From: Onchocerca lupi
Lineage: Eukaryota; Nematoda; Chromadorea; Rhabditida; Onchocercidae
Direction of reading: 5' to 3'
Assembly (NCBI GenBank): GCA_028564675.1
Contig: JAOVVO010000025.1
Location: 186,001 to 250,000 of the forward strand
Length of the DNA: 64,000 nucleotides
The notes beneath the pieces are model-generated. The model was given only the letters and a program-made list of their open reading frames with translations. It was not told the origin of the DNA and did no database searches. Positions 36,496 to 49,539 of this stretch are shown here, one piece after another (position 1 is the first letter of the stretch; every line of letters begins with the position of its first letter). A program made the translations under genes and the position numbers.

Positions 36496-38484
36496 ATGGG
36501 TGACGATCTGTTGCAATTTTTTGCCAAAAAGTCCGCTAAAGTGAAAGATAAAAAGAAAAAAGTGAAACTGAGTGTGGATGAAGTTGGTCAAGTGCTGGAA
36601 AGAAAAGCAAAACGACAGGTTAGTTATTAGATTATTGATTTTGTTGCAGTACATTGAAGTGCTTTGATATTAGGCATAGATTATGAGGTTTTTTAAAGGG
36701 TTTTTATTATATTTAAAAGTGAATACAGAAGATAAAAAGGTTTCCTTGTTATACAGAAATTTCTTTCTTGAGAACTATAAAGTGCGGAAGATAGAAGGCA
36801 TATCATTAATAAACAATTTTGTATTATCAATTAACTGTCAGCCGTGCACAATATAACTGTATTCTATTAGGAAGAACGCGATCGTGAAGATGAAGAAGAA
36901 GAACGACGTGCCCAGGATGATGCTGCTTTTTTTGAAAAATGTCCTGAAGATTCTGAATGGCTTGAATACAAAGATACAAATAAGTTTGTTGCGTTTTATT
37001 TTGATATTTTATCACCTGTAATTCAGGCAGTGTAATACAAATTTGAAATAGCAAAATGAGCCGGACTGAAATTTTAATATTTTTTCTTAATTACTTTTAT
37101 GTTTTGATCTTTTGTAGGGAAATTGCTCTTGAAGAACTTGGAATTCGTGATATGAATCTAACTGAACAGACTGAAGAAGCTTTGGAAGAAGAAAAAGCCG
37201 CTACAAATGAAGCTCCAAAAACATGGAACACTGCGGAGGTTTATTGGTTTTCGAATAATAGTTTTGAATCTTTTTTTAAGTCTGATTTTCTTTTCATTTT
37301 AACATACATTTGTTTTCATCTTCTATCCCAATAGAAATTTACTATTTTTGCAATCCCAATATGAAAAAAATAGCCAAAAATCATAATTATCATATTTGAA
37401 ACGGCTGTAGCTAATCCTACTAAGTTAGTATTTACGTAGCTTATTGCTTTGTAAATGGTAATTACCTGATATCCAGATGCAAAGCCGATAATAAGAAGTG
37501 TAGGGAGTGCAGGAATTCTTTCACTTTACTGTTATTCTGCTTTCTATGTTTTATCTACATGTATCGTTTAAATATATGAGCTTATGTGCATGAGTAATTT
37601 ATATAATTTTATAACAAATAAAAAAGGATTGATTTGTAATACATAGATTGAATGAACAGTGCTACCCTAGTTTGGTAATTGCTATATTGATTGTTTGGGA
37701 CTCATTAATTTATTTAATTGAATAACACAAAGAGGTAAGATGAACATGTCATATAAAAATAGAAATCAGATTATAAAAATCGTTGCCATTGTTTTTGTAG
37801 AAAAAGGAATCCGAAGAAATTATTCTACCTGTGCCTAAAAAACAAACGGCGAGTGTTTGGAAGCCTCGTTGTCTGATGCAAAATATTGCCAGAGCTGGAG
37901 CAGTGCCAAATATTAATGACCAAGATGTGTTTCCAACTTTTGAGGCCGCGGAAAAAATTGAAAAATTAAAAAAAGATGATGAGAAAAAAAGGTTTTTTTT
38001 TTTTACCATTAAATTTCGGATTAGTTAAGAGAATCTTCTGGTGGATGTAATTGCTTCTGGATCCATTTTCGTGATGTTTAAAAATACCATTATTATTATT
38101 TTTTTTTTTCAATTCCAGACGAAATGATGGTTTTATAACAGTCACATCTGATAGAGATTCATCAGGCGCTTGGACCACTAAAGGAACATCCAGCAATATT
38201 TGGCAACGTGCTGGTAGTGGTGGTGGTATGTCATCTTCAAATGCTGATCGTACCGCTCTACTTTCAACTGTTAGACAAGTGAGCAGTTGTTTATTTTTTA
38301 TTCCTTCCTACAAGTGCTAGAAATATTATGTGTTTGTAAATACTACCAGAATTTTCAGGTAACGTCAGGTGGGGCACCAAATCCGGTGCCTCATCCGCAA
38401 CCGCTTCAAACGAAGAATCCCAATGCTTACGTTCCTCCATCACGACGACGCGCTCAAGCGAATGTTACCAAAGAAATATCATGA
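36496..38484 (+). CDS. CDV3-like protein
   Basis: Six exons, 36496-36618, 36871-36983, 37118-37238, 37801-37991, 38119-38278 and 38359-38484, total 834 nt and 277 residues. The N-terminus (DDLLQFFAKKSAKVKDKKKK) matches the FFAKRDKKKKKE start of CDV3. It is followed by an acidic segment with EDSEWLEYKD and, in the middle, ASVWKPRCL then DVFPTFEAAEKIEKLKKD, corresponding to the GVYRPPGAR and FPSLQSTAKHVE block of CDV3. The C-terminus has AYVPPSRRRAQ, a second PP-R motif. CDV3 proteins are conserved, mostly disordered cytoplasmic proteins of poorly defined function. The acceptor ATTACAG abuts the ATG exactly, which suggests spliced-leader addition. An alternative last exon may exist at 38585. 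Family call is moderately confident; orthology was not tested. Confidence 0.75.
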
Positions 38485-38584
38485 AAACAAATGTTATTAG
38501 AAATGGATTATTTTATTGATTATAAGCTTTCTTGTGATTGTTTTTTCTGCTTTTATTAACGAGGGATTCTTTTTTTAATTTCAG

Positions 38585-38644
38585 AAGTTGCGAAGAATTC
38601 TTACTGATGTTGAAAATCGTGACGATATATGGTGTTGTTTTTAA
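38585..38644 (+). other. Candidate alternative 3' exon of the CDV3-like gene
   Basis: A TTTTTTTAATTTCAG acceptor is followed by 19 codons (KLRRILTDVENRDDIWCCF) and a stop. The phase is 0, the same as the exon ending at 38278, so splicing 38278 to 38585 would replace the normal tail. It may instead be an untranslated or chance exon. No transcript evidence. Confidence 0.3.
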
Positions 38645-40197
38645 AGTTCAGAATTGTGTAAAATTGATTAGGCATATTGATAGTTTGTTGGATTTGTTGC
38701 TGCAGAAGATTGCTGAATCAAAGACTTTTTATTCAGAATCACTTTTTCTGAATGTTCATTATGATTTCTTTGGACTCGTTAATATTTATTGGTGTTTATT
38801 CCCTCTTTCTCTTTTCAAAACACCAGCAACAGTTGTGCTCTTTTCTTCGTTACGAGGTATTTGTGCATTGTTTTTTCTGTGCTTTTATAACATACTTCAC
38901 TGTGCTTGATATGAACAGTTAACATTAGTTTTAATAATATCACATATTTCTCTTGGATTCTAACCATATCTTTGCCTCTCTATTACTTATATTTTCATCT
39001 CATTTCAAATGATTGGATTGTTGAAGAAGTTCGGGCTATGATGATTTTTTTTTTCTTTAGTTTTTACCTTTAATTTCAAATTTCTAAAAAAATCCTCTGA
39101 AATTTTTTTTATGGACATTATTCAAATATCAGTAATTCAGCTAGGATGTTTAATTGTTCAATGTAGCGAATATTTTAGTAATGGTTGTGGTGTTTCATAG
39201 GATTTTCAACGTCACTATATATTTGCTACCGAAAAGGGTGTCGTCAGACATTACATCATACTGTATCTTTAGGCTGCACCATTGTTTCGTAATAGAAATT
39301 TAAAGCATTCAGGGTGTTTTATATCTCTTAACTGGAATTTTAAGGAAATTGAAGCAGTATTTGGAATATCTTCGCAGCAAATTTACATATTATGGGCTTT
39401 TTTCTAATATTTCATTCTTTTTCGCAGAACTTGAAATATTTCGTGGAAATGAAAGTGAATTTATTGTGTCTCTACACATTTTGCTGATTTTATTCTGCCT
39501 TTTCGCAAGGGATCATTTATATCTTGATTGCAGTAAAATTTATATGTACGCTAATTATAAGTAACAGATCTTATTGTTATCTCATATACTTTGTTGGATT
39601 GATTGATTTAATGTTTGATTGGGTTTTTTTGCAAATGATATTTCCATTATGTTAGTATTCATTGCATTGCAGTACATTTATCAAAATCGAAATCCAAATG
39701 ATTTTTTTTTTTTTTTTTTCTGCGCACATAAAAGATCATAGCAGTGATGATAATTGTAGCTTTAGTGGAATAATTAAAATTTAAAATAAAGTTCAGACAT
39801 TCTTGGATTAAATTTCCCGAATAATTTCGAGAAAATAAAGTTTCGTGTATTGAAATGGAGGAGAAAAAACGGGATATTTTCTTGAAGAATATAGTATGTT
39901 TTTGGTGTTCGAAATATCGATATATGATGGATTCTAGTTGAGACAATTGCAGAATGTTGAGATGTTATAATTGAAATTGTATCAACTCCGCTAGCCGTCT
40001 TTGTTCGGCTTGTTGAGGATAATCCTGTTTCTGATTAATTGGAAACAGTTGGGAGAGGAGATTTGTTGATGTAAAATCCGTTTGCACGGAAGTTTACGTA
40101 GCTTTGATTTCTTCTATAATAGTTATCGGTGATTTATGCAGAAATAACATGGCAAACAGGATCCTATAAGCAAAATAAGTTTTAATTACTTACGGGA
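38645..40197. other. Intergenic region
   Basis: Follows the CDV3-like gene. Contains Phe/Leu-rich open frames (including 38538-38909) generated by T-rich DNA and a T18 run near 39700. No supported exon. Confidence 0.5.
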
Positions 40198-42430
40198 ATG
40201 TTTGGACGTATCCCTACGGTTTTTCGAGATTTCTTCGGTGTACATTATTTATCTGCTGGCGTCGCTTCAGCTCGATCTTGTTCACGTATAGCTACACCAC
40301 TGACGTAAGTTTTGTTTATCTTATATTGTCATGAATTTTGTGATTAATTTTAAAGCAAAATTCATGTGATTATGATCAATTGATTTCTTATGCCAATGTA
40401 ATAGATATTCGAATTTTCGAACAAAAAGAGTGTCAGAAATGGTGGACACTTGCTTGTATGGATAAATATTGAAGTTTTGACAAATTTTGACTTGAAAAAA
40501 TCCATTAATTATTTTATCTACGCTTGTTTTGTTGTTATACATGAAAATGTGCATTACAAGTATGGGAGCGAATGATCGGATTTTATTTCGGATTTTTAGA
40601 CTTTATTTCGGATTTTATTTTTATTCGATTGTATTTCGAAACATATTATTTAACCTAAATTTCTTAGGCATTTGAATTTCAGACCATCTTTTGAACAAGA
40701 TTCGAGTGTTGAATTAGATCGATTATTTACGCGTATTCAGTTGGAATATAGAGGCCATGATAAGGCAGTGTTGAAATCGTATACCACATTTCTAAAGGTA
40801 AAATTGTTTCGAGATATTTTGACTTTTAAAATAAACGAATAATTACTCAATAAAGATTATAATTAATGAAGTTAAGTAGATCGTATTTAAACGTAAAAAA
40901 TAAGTTAAGTTCGATAAAATATTCAAGCTGGAACTACTAATATTCAAAATGTAAATGATGTAAATTATGAAAAAATAAAAATAAAGAAATGAAAAAGATG
41001 ATAAAGTAAAGCATCAAGGATGATTTGCTGTTGATAGTATCTTAGGTATTCGTCGATGCATCATCATACTTTATTGCCATTAATTTAATAGCATTAAATT
41101 CATTACTATCATTGCTTGTTATTGACTTCAAATCTGGAGGCGTACAAAATGATTGCTACTAATATCAATGCATGATTAATATTTGATCGATCACTTCAAA
41201 GAAATATTTTTGTTTTCTTCAAAAATCAAAAATATCCCTACCTAAATGAATAACATTTGAACGAATTTATAAAAAAAAAAAAAAAGGAAAGGGTGATTTT
41301 TATAAAATTAGTCGTTTGATTTAATAGTTACTAACAATCGCAACTCTATTATCTAGGTAGGCAGCACACTGTGCCTAATATTTTTTAATGAGTGAACGTG
41401 TTATCCATATTATTTGTTTATTGTATAACACATGGATAATATGACATTCGTTTTCATTAGCCTAATAATATACATACACATAGTTATAAAATGTTTATAG
41501 TAATCTTACTAAGAATAATAATGGCTTCATTAGCCTAAACACTTAGTCTTGCAAAAACTTCTCTTCCATTCCCTCACGATTCTTTGATAATATTTTTAGA
41601 AATGATTTATTTGAATTTTTCTTTATTTTTGCATCACATAGTCTGCGTATGTAGCATTAGTTGCTCTCATTTTTAATATTTTTAATAAGCAGAATAGCAA
41701 ATATCAGTTGCATCTATAAATAGTATCAGTTATTTCTTAATATTTTGAATCTGGTAATTAAAATTGTTCTCTTTTATTACGCTTCACCTTTATATTAGTT
41801 TTATCTTCTAGATACATAACTGTGCACTATAAATGCAAAGGGAAGTAATTCAGCCATTAAATTGTTTCATTTAATCTAAATATCGTTTAGATTGTTCGGA
41901 TTACTTTGAAAAATGATATTAGAAGTTTGTTAGAAGATATGGTTTTAAAAACAATTCTTTTTCAGGCCGTTTGCAACCATTTGAAACTTGAAGTAGTTTC
42001 TGTAAAAGTATTTCCATATGTATGGTGGATCCAAAATGCTCTGAGAGCTAAATTTGCGAAAAAGAAGAATCAACTTCATTACGAGACAAGAACACACATT
42101 CGTCAATTTACAATCCAAAATGTTACGGGTAGTACAGCGAGTACATTTCTGGAATATATTCAGCGAAACATACCGGAAGGAGTTGCAATGAAAGTTACTT
42201 ATGATGAAATTGCAGGATTGCCAGAAATTATTCAAAATAAAATGAAACTAATGCAGTTAAATGATGAAAATGCTTCGACAACAACTCTAGCTATGGGTCA
42301 GAAAGAAAAAATTATCGTTGAAAAATTGCTTAACGAGGGAAATAAGTATTCAATCAGTAAGGAATCAACTTCTCCTGAAAAGAATTTGTCACCTAATGTT
42401 TCAAATCCTTCCGCAAATTCTAATTCATAA
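40198..42430 (+). CDS. mrps-10: Mitochondrial ribosomal protein S10 (uS10m)
   Basis: Three exons, 40198-40304, 40683-40797 and 41966-42430, total 687 nt and 228 residues. The first about 35 residues are rich in Arg, Ser and Ala, as in a mitochondrial presequence. Residues 75-160 carry the S10 fold as in animal MRPS10: VCNHLKLEVVSVKVFP, YETRTHIRQFTIQNVTGS, TASTFLEYIQRNIPEGVA (residues 131-148) and LPEIIQ. uS10m is a head protein of the mitochondrial small subunit. The Ser/Asn-rich tail of about 45 residues after the S10 domain is variable. A long second intron (1.17 kb) contains no other exon. The acceptor for exon three is TTCTTTTTCAG. The downstream neighbour is convergent. Confidence 0.92.
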
Positions 42431-43458
42431 CCGTCATATATCTTCTGGATCGAAGCAGATATCATAATTGATAGCTACATATTTTCGAGGAAAAAAAGTT
42501 TTAATTAACTGCTGCCACATTCTTTTGAATAAAATGGTTTTGTCAAATGGACAAACAGGCCAACAAATCAATTTCGACATCATTAAAGATTTTGTTATAA
42601 ATCTGGCTCTCCAAAAAGGATCATATTTTTAATGACTTGTTTTAATACTTTTATCATTCATTTAAGAAATTCACAAAATTTAACTGTATTGCTCCATTTT
42701 TGAAATTATTTTTCGTTTATTTGTTTGGCTATGGTTTCATACTATGGGTAATTACTGGTAATTTTTTGATTTTGTTCGATGTTATGTTAAACATTCTTAC
42801 ACATGACACGTAATTCTGACGTAGGAAATACCTAATATATTTACAGTAGATTCATTTCTTATTTTTTGAATTGCTCATTTTATTATAAGCATAAATTGCA
42901 ATTATATGCATAAAATTATAAAATTTATCGCAGGAATTACATATGATTCATAAATCGTCCAAACATTGGCAATTTTCCCTGAAAAAAGATTTCATCAGTA
43001 TTAAAGTGAATGAATTTCTACTTACAAAGATTCATTTCAACGTCACGACTATCAGATCTAAAAGTAATAAGTTTCAGATTTAATAATATCAAGCTTCGGG
43101 AGTGACTAATAATGGGACTTCAGAATTTAGAAGTAATTAAACTTCGGAGGAGAATAAGTTTCTTGGTTTCATCATTTCTAGTAACTTATATGAAATTATG
43201 TTTGTCACAGGTAATTTCCAAATTATACACTTTTTATTTCTCAAGTTGCAATCAGTTCTTGCTTTGAATTAATACTTTTTTGAAGGATATCTGCATACTG
43301 GCCTTCTGGAACATATTGCAAAATAGGTAGATTGATTGGTTGAGTAGTCCCATTTACATTTATCTAGCTCGTAAAAATTTCAGTAATTCGAAGATTTCTT
43401 TGTTTTTCAAAGATTGTCATTGCGGAATTCGAGTCTTTCAAAGGGGAAAATCCCCAAC
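42431..43458. other. Intergenic region between convergent genes
   Basis: 3'-to-3' spacer between uS10m (+) and the cyclotransferase-like gene (-). AT-rich with a short imperfect repeat (TTCGGGAGTGACTAATAA / TTCGGAGGAGAATAAG near 43096-43160). Nothing else supported. Confidence 0.5.
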
Positions 43459-44291
43459 TTAAGAAATTTTAAACCTTTTAACATATGGCCGATTGTGAGA
43501 TCCATTGGAATTGTATGTTACCAAGTAATTGCTAGCACTTTGAAGTAAGCTTGGCTTCCATTTAGGTAACATATATATCCATGCTGTTACGATGGTACCA
43601 TTGTGATCCATTTCAATCTGATATCATTTATCCTATCTTTAGGGGAACTGTTACGTGTGATAAGAAGTGGGAAAGATACATTAAGATGAATGGAGAAGGA
43701 AACCTGTTCTGATTGTCTCCTATAAAAAGTTGGATGTTGTTCGAATTCATCAAGTATTTTCAATTTTTGTTGATCAACTTCATACAATTCACCATTTATA
43801 CGCTGTAATACATCTTTTGAAATTTATATTGGACAGCCGTCAGATATAGGCGTGAGAATACTTCAGATAAATATTGATTGATGTAAGAAGTAAAAATTGT
43901 CAATCCTATCCCATTGTAATATCAGGTTATCGTAATGCCTTCTATAATATCTAGTTTTAAAAATTCAATTCATTTCTATTTTCAATGAACTTTTCTTGCT
44001 AAAAATTAATCGGAAAATCGATCCAATTCAATTCAAATTTCCTGTATTTTGGAAATAACTCAGAGTGAAACTTACATTCCCTGTTCCAGGCTTGTTCAAA
44101 CAGAATGGTATATTGAATTGGGAAGCGATAATTAGAGGATATGCACTGACAGTTTTACCGGTTCCTACAAATTTTTGTGTTCCAGTTGCCGGATCTGCTA
44201 TAATTGATGCGTTCGGTTCGCCCCGTTTCAGTGTTCCGTAAACAAATACCAATGCAGTACGGGCAATTTTTGTTTTTGTACTGTTTGACAT
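43459..44291 (-). CDS. Gamma-glutamylaminecyclotransferase (AIG2/GGACT)-like
   Basis: Three minus-strand exons, 44291-44076, 43802-43704 and 43617-43459, give 157 residues. The N-terminal signature VFVYGTLKRGEPN (residues 15-27) is the gamma-glutamylcyclotransferase-like loop that binds the gamma-glutamyl group. NGELYEVD (about residues 75-82) supplies the catalytic Glu77, equivalent to the glutamate in GEVYEVD of GGACT. LDEFEQHPTFYRR and GTIVTAWIYM complete the beta-barrel fold. Human GGACT cleaves gamma-glutamyl-epsilon-lysine left by transglutaminase crosslinks, releasing 5-oxoproline; that substrate is inferred here from resemblance. The acceptor AAAATTTAG directly precedes the ATG, suggesting spliced-leader addition. 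The first and last exons flank a short 86-nt intron. Confidence 0.9.
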
Positions 44292-46094
44292 CTAAATTTT
44301 GAAATGATGAAGAAAATTCTCTTTTAAATGATTGAACAAGAAGCAAACTTCAATTTAAAATTGTCATTAATAATTCTTGAAAAAATATGGATGGATATAA
44401 GATATCCAATATTATTATTTCTTTCTTTTTCAGACGAGAAATTCAGAAATTGAAATTTCATGAGTCAGTATATCTTTCGATACTATTCAACAATACAATA
44501 AATAATTTTCTTTTAGAAATCAAAAATTTCAAAATTGAAATTTTGAAATCAGAATTTTTTAAAATTTTGCTTGCTAGGAATTGATCAAATATAAACAATG
44601 TAATATTCCAAAAAATGTTTCGATAATGATAATATTCCATTATGGACAAAACACTCATCCAGTTCCCGAGTACTTCATTAAAAATTAAGTTTTTCAATCC
44701 AACTGATATGATAATGAGTAATTAATACATATCGCCATACATACACACACCCTTTAAAAAACAACAACAAAATCAAAAGAGAAATTTAGGGAAGCATAGA
44801 AAGAGGAAAAAAGGTAACTTAATAGTTTGAAAGAAGAGAGATATGATAAGAATGATACGAGAGGAGAAAGAGAGAGGGAGAGAGAGGAAGAAAGAGATGG
44901 AAATAAGTAGTTTAGTTTGGACATAAGCGATGAAAAAATGTCTTCTTTTATTTAGTCTTTTATGGGATCAGATGTTATTAGGTCAATTGGGGTGACCTTT
45001 CACCCCTCTTCTCCCGATATTTCTTGTCTGTTTCAAATCTCATTCTCCCAAATCTCGTTCTCTCTATTTTTCGCATCATATCGATTTTTTAATCATTTTA
45101 TTGTGTTATTCGTAAAATAATTTTCTTTGCGAAAAAGATTATCTGAAAAAAATTTCAAATTTGAAATCCTATAAGAGATATTTCATTGAACAGCATAAAA
45201 TTGATCTTATTGAATATATAAATTAATTAATTAAATATTAAAAGTTTGATTATCAATATTTTATGGGATTGAAGGATAAATCAAAATTAACGCGATTATT
45301 AGCGTAAACATAATGACTGATGTAAATGCATAGATCAAGCTAATTTCGAAAAAGAAAAAGAAATTTGATTTAATTTTTAACTTTAAGTAATCGAAATATT
45401 AAATTTTGAAAAAACTATTGAAAATAATGATTTAATGGTCATTTATAATTCATCAAATAATGGAAATACAAGATATTTCATTGCTGCCCAAATTGATGTG
45501 GCATAATATCAGGATTTTTTATTAGAAATTCATCTAATACTGGGTTAATGTTTACTTATTTATTTATTATTTGATGTTTCTTTATTTGCTCGTTTATTCT
45601 TAGATTGAATTTTAATTAAAATTTGTTACATGGATTACTGATATAATTGCTAATCATTGAAACTTTTTTGCTTTAGTTTATATGAGACAGTATATAAAGA
45701 GTATGAGAATTTTTTTTTTCCTGGTTCGCGTGAAATAATTATGCGTGTATCGTGAATACCTGAAAAATATATATTTCTTTTTTCTTTCAGTTCATAAGAA
45801 ATAATTATCTTACATTAGGAATACCTGTAACTAACATGGTATAAACTACAGTGTAAATTCTTTATCGATTATAATTATAAAGTATATTATTTATAAATTC
45901 TTGCAAGTTTTATATATTGTAAATATTTTTTAATTGCAGATGGCTTAATTGATCATTTCTTATTATTAATGCTTATTATGTATATGAAAAAATAAGCGAA
46001 GTAGGATTAGTGTCAATAATTAGCAAATTATTAATTACTAATGATAAAATTATGCAATTATTTGACTTGATGGATAAATATTTTATTTATAGAT
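44292..46094. other. Intergenic region between divergent genes
   Basis: Contains a purine-rich GAGAGAGGGAGAGAGAGGAAG tract near 44864-44890 and otherwise AT-rich sequence. It should hold promoters of the two divergent genes, but no specific element was recognised. Confidence 0.5.
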
Positions 46095-48916
46095 ATGAGA
46101 GATGATCCAGATAAGCATTCGCCATCTCAGATGAAACATCCATCATTTCAAGTGAAATCTGAAATTACTGCGCAACAAATTCTTAAGAAACTATTAACTA
46201 ATCGTTCCTTCCAGAAATATATTATTGATAGTACGGTAAAAGAAATATTAAATAATGTAGGACCAACTGATACTACTGCTTATGGACAACAGTTAATCAT
46301 ACAAAACCTGGGATTTCAATCATCAACAAATTGTCGACGTGCGATTATCCACCAGAATATCGATTTATTGATATGCCATCTGAAGCTTATTTCGGAATTA
46401 TTCATCAAAAGCTGTAAGTAAACGTTACAGTATCAAAATAATAATCATAATGATTAGTGATTATGATTAGTGCATGATAAGTTATGGTTTAATGATTAAA
46501 ATTGAAATATCTCTTATAGTTGTTTATTTCTGCTCGTATAAAATTGCATAAGAAATTTAAAACAAAAAAAAAATGCTTACTGAAGTAAGTTGTCTGTGCT
46601 ATCCTAGAGATACACGCAATTGTTACATTCAACTCTTTCGTCTATCTCTAAAATGCTGAAATTATATCTTTTAAATGCTTTACATTCATCTATCATTGAA
46701 ATAGTTTTAATCCAACATATTTACGTTTTCTTGAATAAACAAACAAAAATGAAGTAAGTAAAAACGTGAAGCATATCAAACGAATCATACATATCATAAT
46801 CGTATTACGGATTACTGACATCATATTTTAGCAAATCTTGCATTCTGTGATATTGGTGCTAATGTAAATCGTGATGCTTCCGTATTATTTTCCACTCGAC
46901 TACAACTGGAACTATTCTTGAATTCCGATCGCTTTCATCTGCCACGTTTTGAACAATTTGTTAGACGTCTTTACACATTGCTGCGTTGTTTTGCTGCCAG
47001 AATTTCAACGTTAGTTATTAATATGAAAAGTTTTTTTTTCCTTTGATATTGCATTGGTCAGTATTATTTTTATTTTGCATTCTTCCAAGTTTTTAATTTT
47101 TAGATTTTTGATAAGAACTAGCATATTAATCAATAGTGATTACTTTTATCCTAGAATTACTGATTGATATGCATGAATAGAACAGTTTCAGTAAAACGCA
47201 AAATATAGATGTATCACTGAAAAAATTGTAGTTTGAATAAACGGTAAATACAATTGATAATGATGAAAATGAATACCGAGAAAACCAACAGTTTCACTAC
47301 TGGAAGGAACTTTAAAAATTTACTTGAAACCAACTTTTTGATTTTAATTGAAAGAAACCAGTTGACCGGGATTTTTCATAAAAATCGAATTTTCAAAATG
47401 TTTGACTTTTAGCCCATTTCAAATTGCCAACTGTGCATTCTTCGCTAGCTGCCTATGTGACTTGTTATATCGTTTCGAAGAATTTTGCTCGATGCATGAA
47501 AAGAATTTTATCTCAAAATTTGGGCAGCTTCAAAAGGCCATAAATATCTTTCATGATGTTGTCGTTCGACATTTAAATGAGGTGTTGTTTGCTTTAATAA
47601 ATTTAATAAAATTTAATATCACAATTTGTTGTTTTTCAGTGACTAGCAAAGATAGTATATGTGGTTAACTCCATTCATAGTTTTAAAGCAACATAATTTG
47701 AACTCATACTAGCTTAATAGCTTCCGACGAGAAATATTGAGAAGGGAAAGCAACAACAGAATATTTTAGCTTTATTTAAATCAAGTAAAATATGCATATT
47801 TTATTTTACCCATGAATTTCCGATGCTTTATACGTAAGCAGAACTTACATTGATTTCAATGATTAAAAATTTTAGCATAAAAATCGGAAGAGGTTCTTAT
47901 AATTATTTATATTTTTCATTTTTTATTTTTTATAGATGATTGCAGCAAGGATCAAAGAGAAATATGAAACGAAAAAAGTAATGAAACGAAAAATTAATGA
48001 AAACAGTCCATTACGATACACTCCGTGTAGACCAAAATCTGCTGTAACTTTCCGTGAAGTTGAACAAACGTTACGTAGTCCAGGATATTTATTACCGCAT
48101 GATCTTCAAGTAAGTCATTCATTAACAAAAGATCCCTATATTATAAAGTTATTGAAAAGCTGGATCTTAATTTCTTTTCAGACCATTTTAATCCTTTAGC
48201 ATTAAGAAATTGTTTCTATTATATTTGTTACATAAGAAAGTCAGAACGTAATTATGCCAACGAAAGATTCGTGTATGACACAATTAGATTACAGAATGAT
48301 AAGCTATATGATAATTCATCAATTGGTTTTCAATACACCTTATCTTTTTAGGAAAAACGTCGATTGAGGCAATCACGTCGGGCTACAGCATCACTTCCAC
48401 CTGCAAAGCAGAGATTCTCGAAACATAAAGCACAAAGAAATATTCAAGAAGAAACAGTTCATCGGTAAATTCTTATGTTTTTTAATTATTTTGTTGTCTT
48501 ATGTCCAAATGATACTTCAGATAAAACTTTGGGAACAGAACCTTTTATTGGGATTCTTATCTAAGATCAAGAATTATGGAAAATATAAAAGTAAGAATCA
48601 AATAAGGTCATATATTAGAGAGAGATTAGATTGAAGAAAAAGCAAAAAATAAAAAAAAAAAAAAAGCTAGAAGTAGAGGATTATATATCAATCAAGATGA
48701 AGTTTCCCATATCTTTCTACTGTCCAGGTTATTGCATAGTAAGAAATGTGATGTTATATATTTCAACTTTGAAATTTTTAATTCTTCTAATCTAATTTTT
48801 ATAATTTAGAAGATAAATTTATCAGCTTTTTTTGTAGGTTGGCTCGGGAAATAACCAAAGAAATGGTAAATGGTTTAGCGGCGCGTGTGGACGATGTAGT
48901 GATAATATCCAGGTGA
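46095..48916 (+). CDS. Unrecognised protein, 343 residues
   Basis: Six exons join in frame: 46095-46413, 46832-47009, 47413-47581, 47936-48109, 48352-48464 and 48838-48916. The acceptor TTTATTTATAG ends 2 nt before the ATG, as for trans-spliced genes. I do not recognise the family. The N-terminal 106 residues are hydrophilic with a KKLLTNRSFQKYIIDSTVKE helix. Residues about 107-222 are predicted largely helical (LQLELFLNSDRFHLPRFEQF, LYTLLRCFAARI, LCDLLYRFEEFCSMHEKNF) with five Cys. From residue 223 the protein becomes strongly basic and probably disordered (KEKYETKKVMKRKIN, EKRRLRQSRR, RFSKHKAQRN), which could be a nucleic-acid-binding or nuclear-localising tail. No signal peptide or membrane segment. 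The consistent phases across six exons support a real gene; the function is unknown. Confidence 0.75.
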
Positions 48917-49539
48917 CGATGTAGTGGCAATGGATCAAATTGCTTCGTTTGGAATTTAATGAAAAGAAGACACTCCTTTTTTGTTATTAAACGTATTTGT
49001 TTTTTACTTCTTTAAATTTTTGGAAAAGAAAAAAAAATGAATAACTTGGTAAATGAATGGTTGAATCATAAGGAAAAACTAGCATCTGGAAATAAAAATT
49101 TTAAGCATTTGTTAAATTTTCGAAATTATAATTATCATGAATGAAATTTGTAGAGAATTTAATTTTTTTACATTCTTTTTTTATACCTATGATGAAATAT
49201 ATTTATATGCATATATTGTGCTTAATAAAATTTTTTATAGAATGATATTGTATTTGATCAAAATAAAATAACTTTTTGAAACGATAACAGTAGAATTCTG
49301 GGCTACATATACTACTAAGATTGAAAAATAGACAAAAAAAACTTTTTTTTATGAAAGAATGCATAAATTTAGAAATAGTCAGAATGGTATTTTAAAAAAT
49401 ACATAAACAGTCATTAAGCGGAAGTAGTATTACTTTATTCGATAATTAATGAAATTATAGAAATTTTTTTTCAAAAATAATATTTTTCTATCCATATAAA
49501 TAAAAATAAAAGTGTTTTTTGTGGCTCTTCATACAAAGT
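48917..49539. other. Intergenic region
   Basis: AT-rich sequence 3' of the unrecognised gene, with AATAAAATTTTTTATAGAATG near 49224. No exon was seen. Confidence 0.45.

Noticed and set aside
38538..38909. 123-codon Phe/Leu-rich frame
   Set aside because: Generated by T-rich DNA; the codons do not resemble a membrane protein with conserved features and it has no upstream exon.
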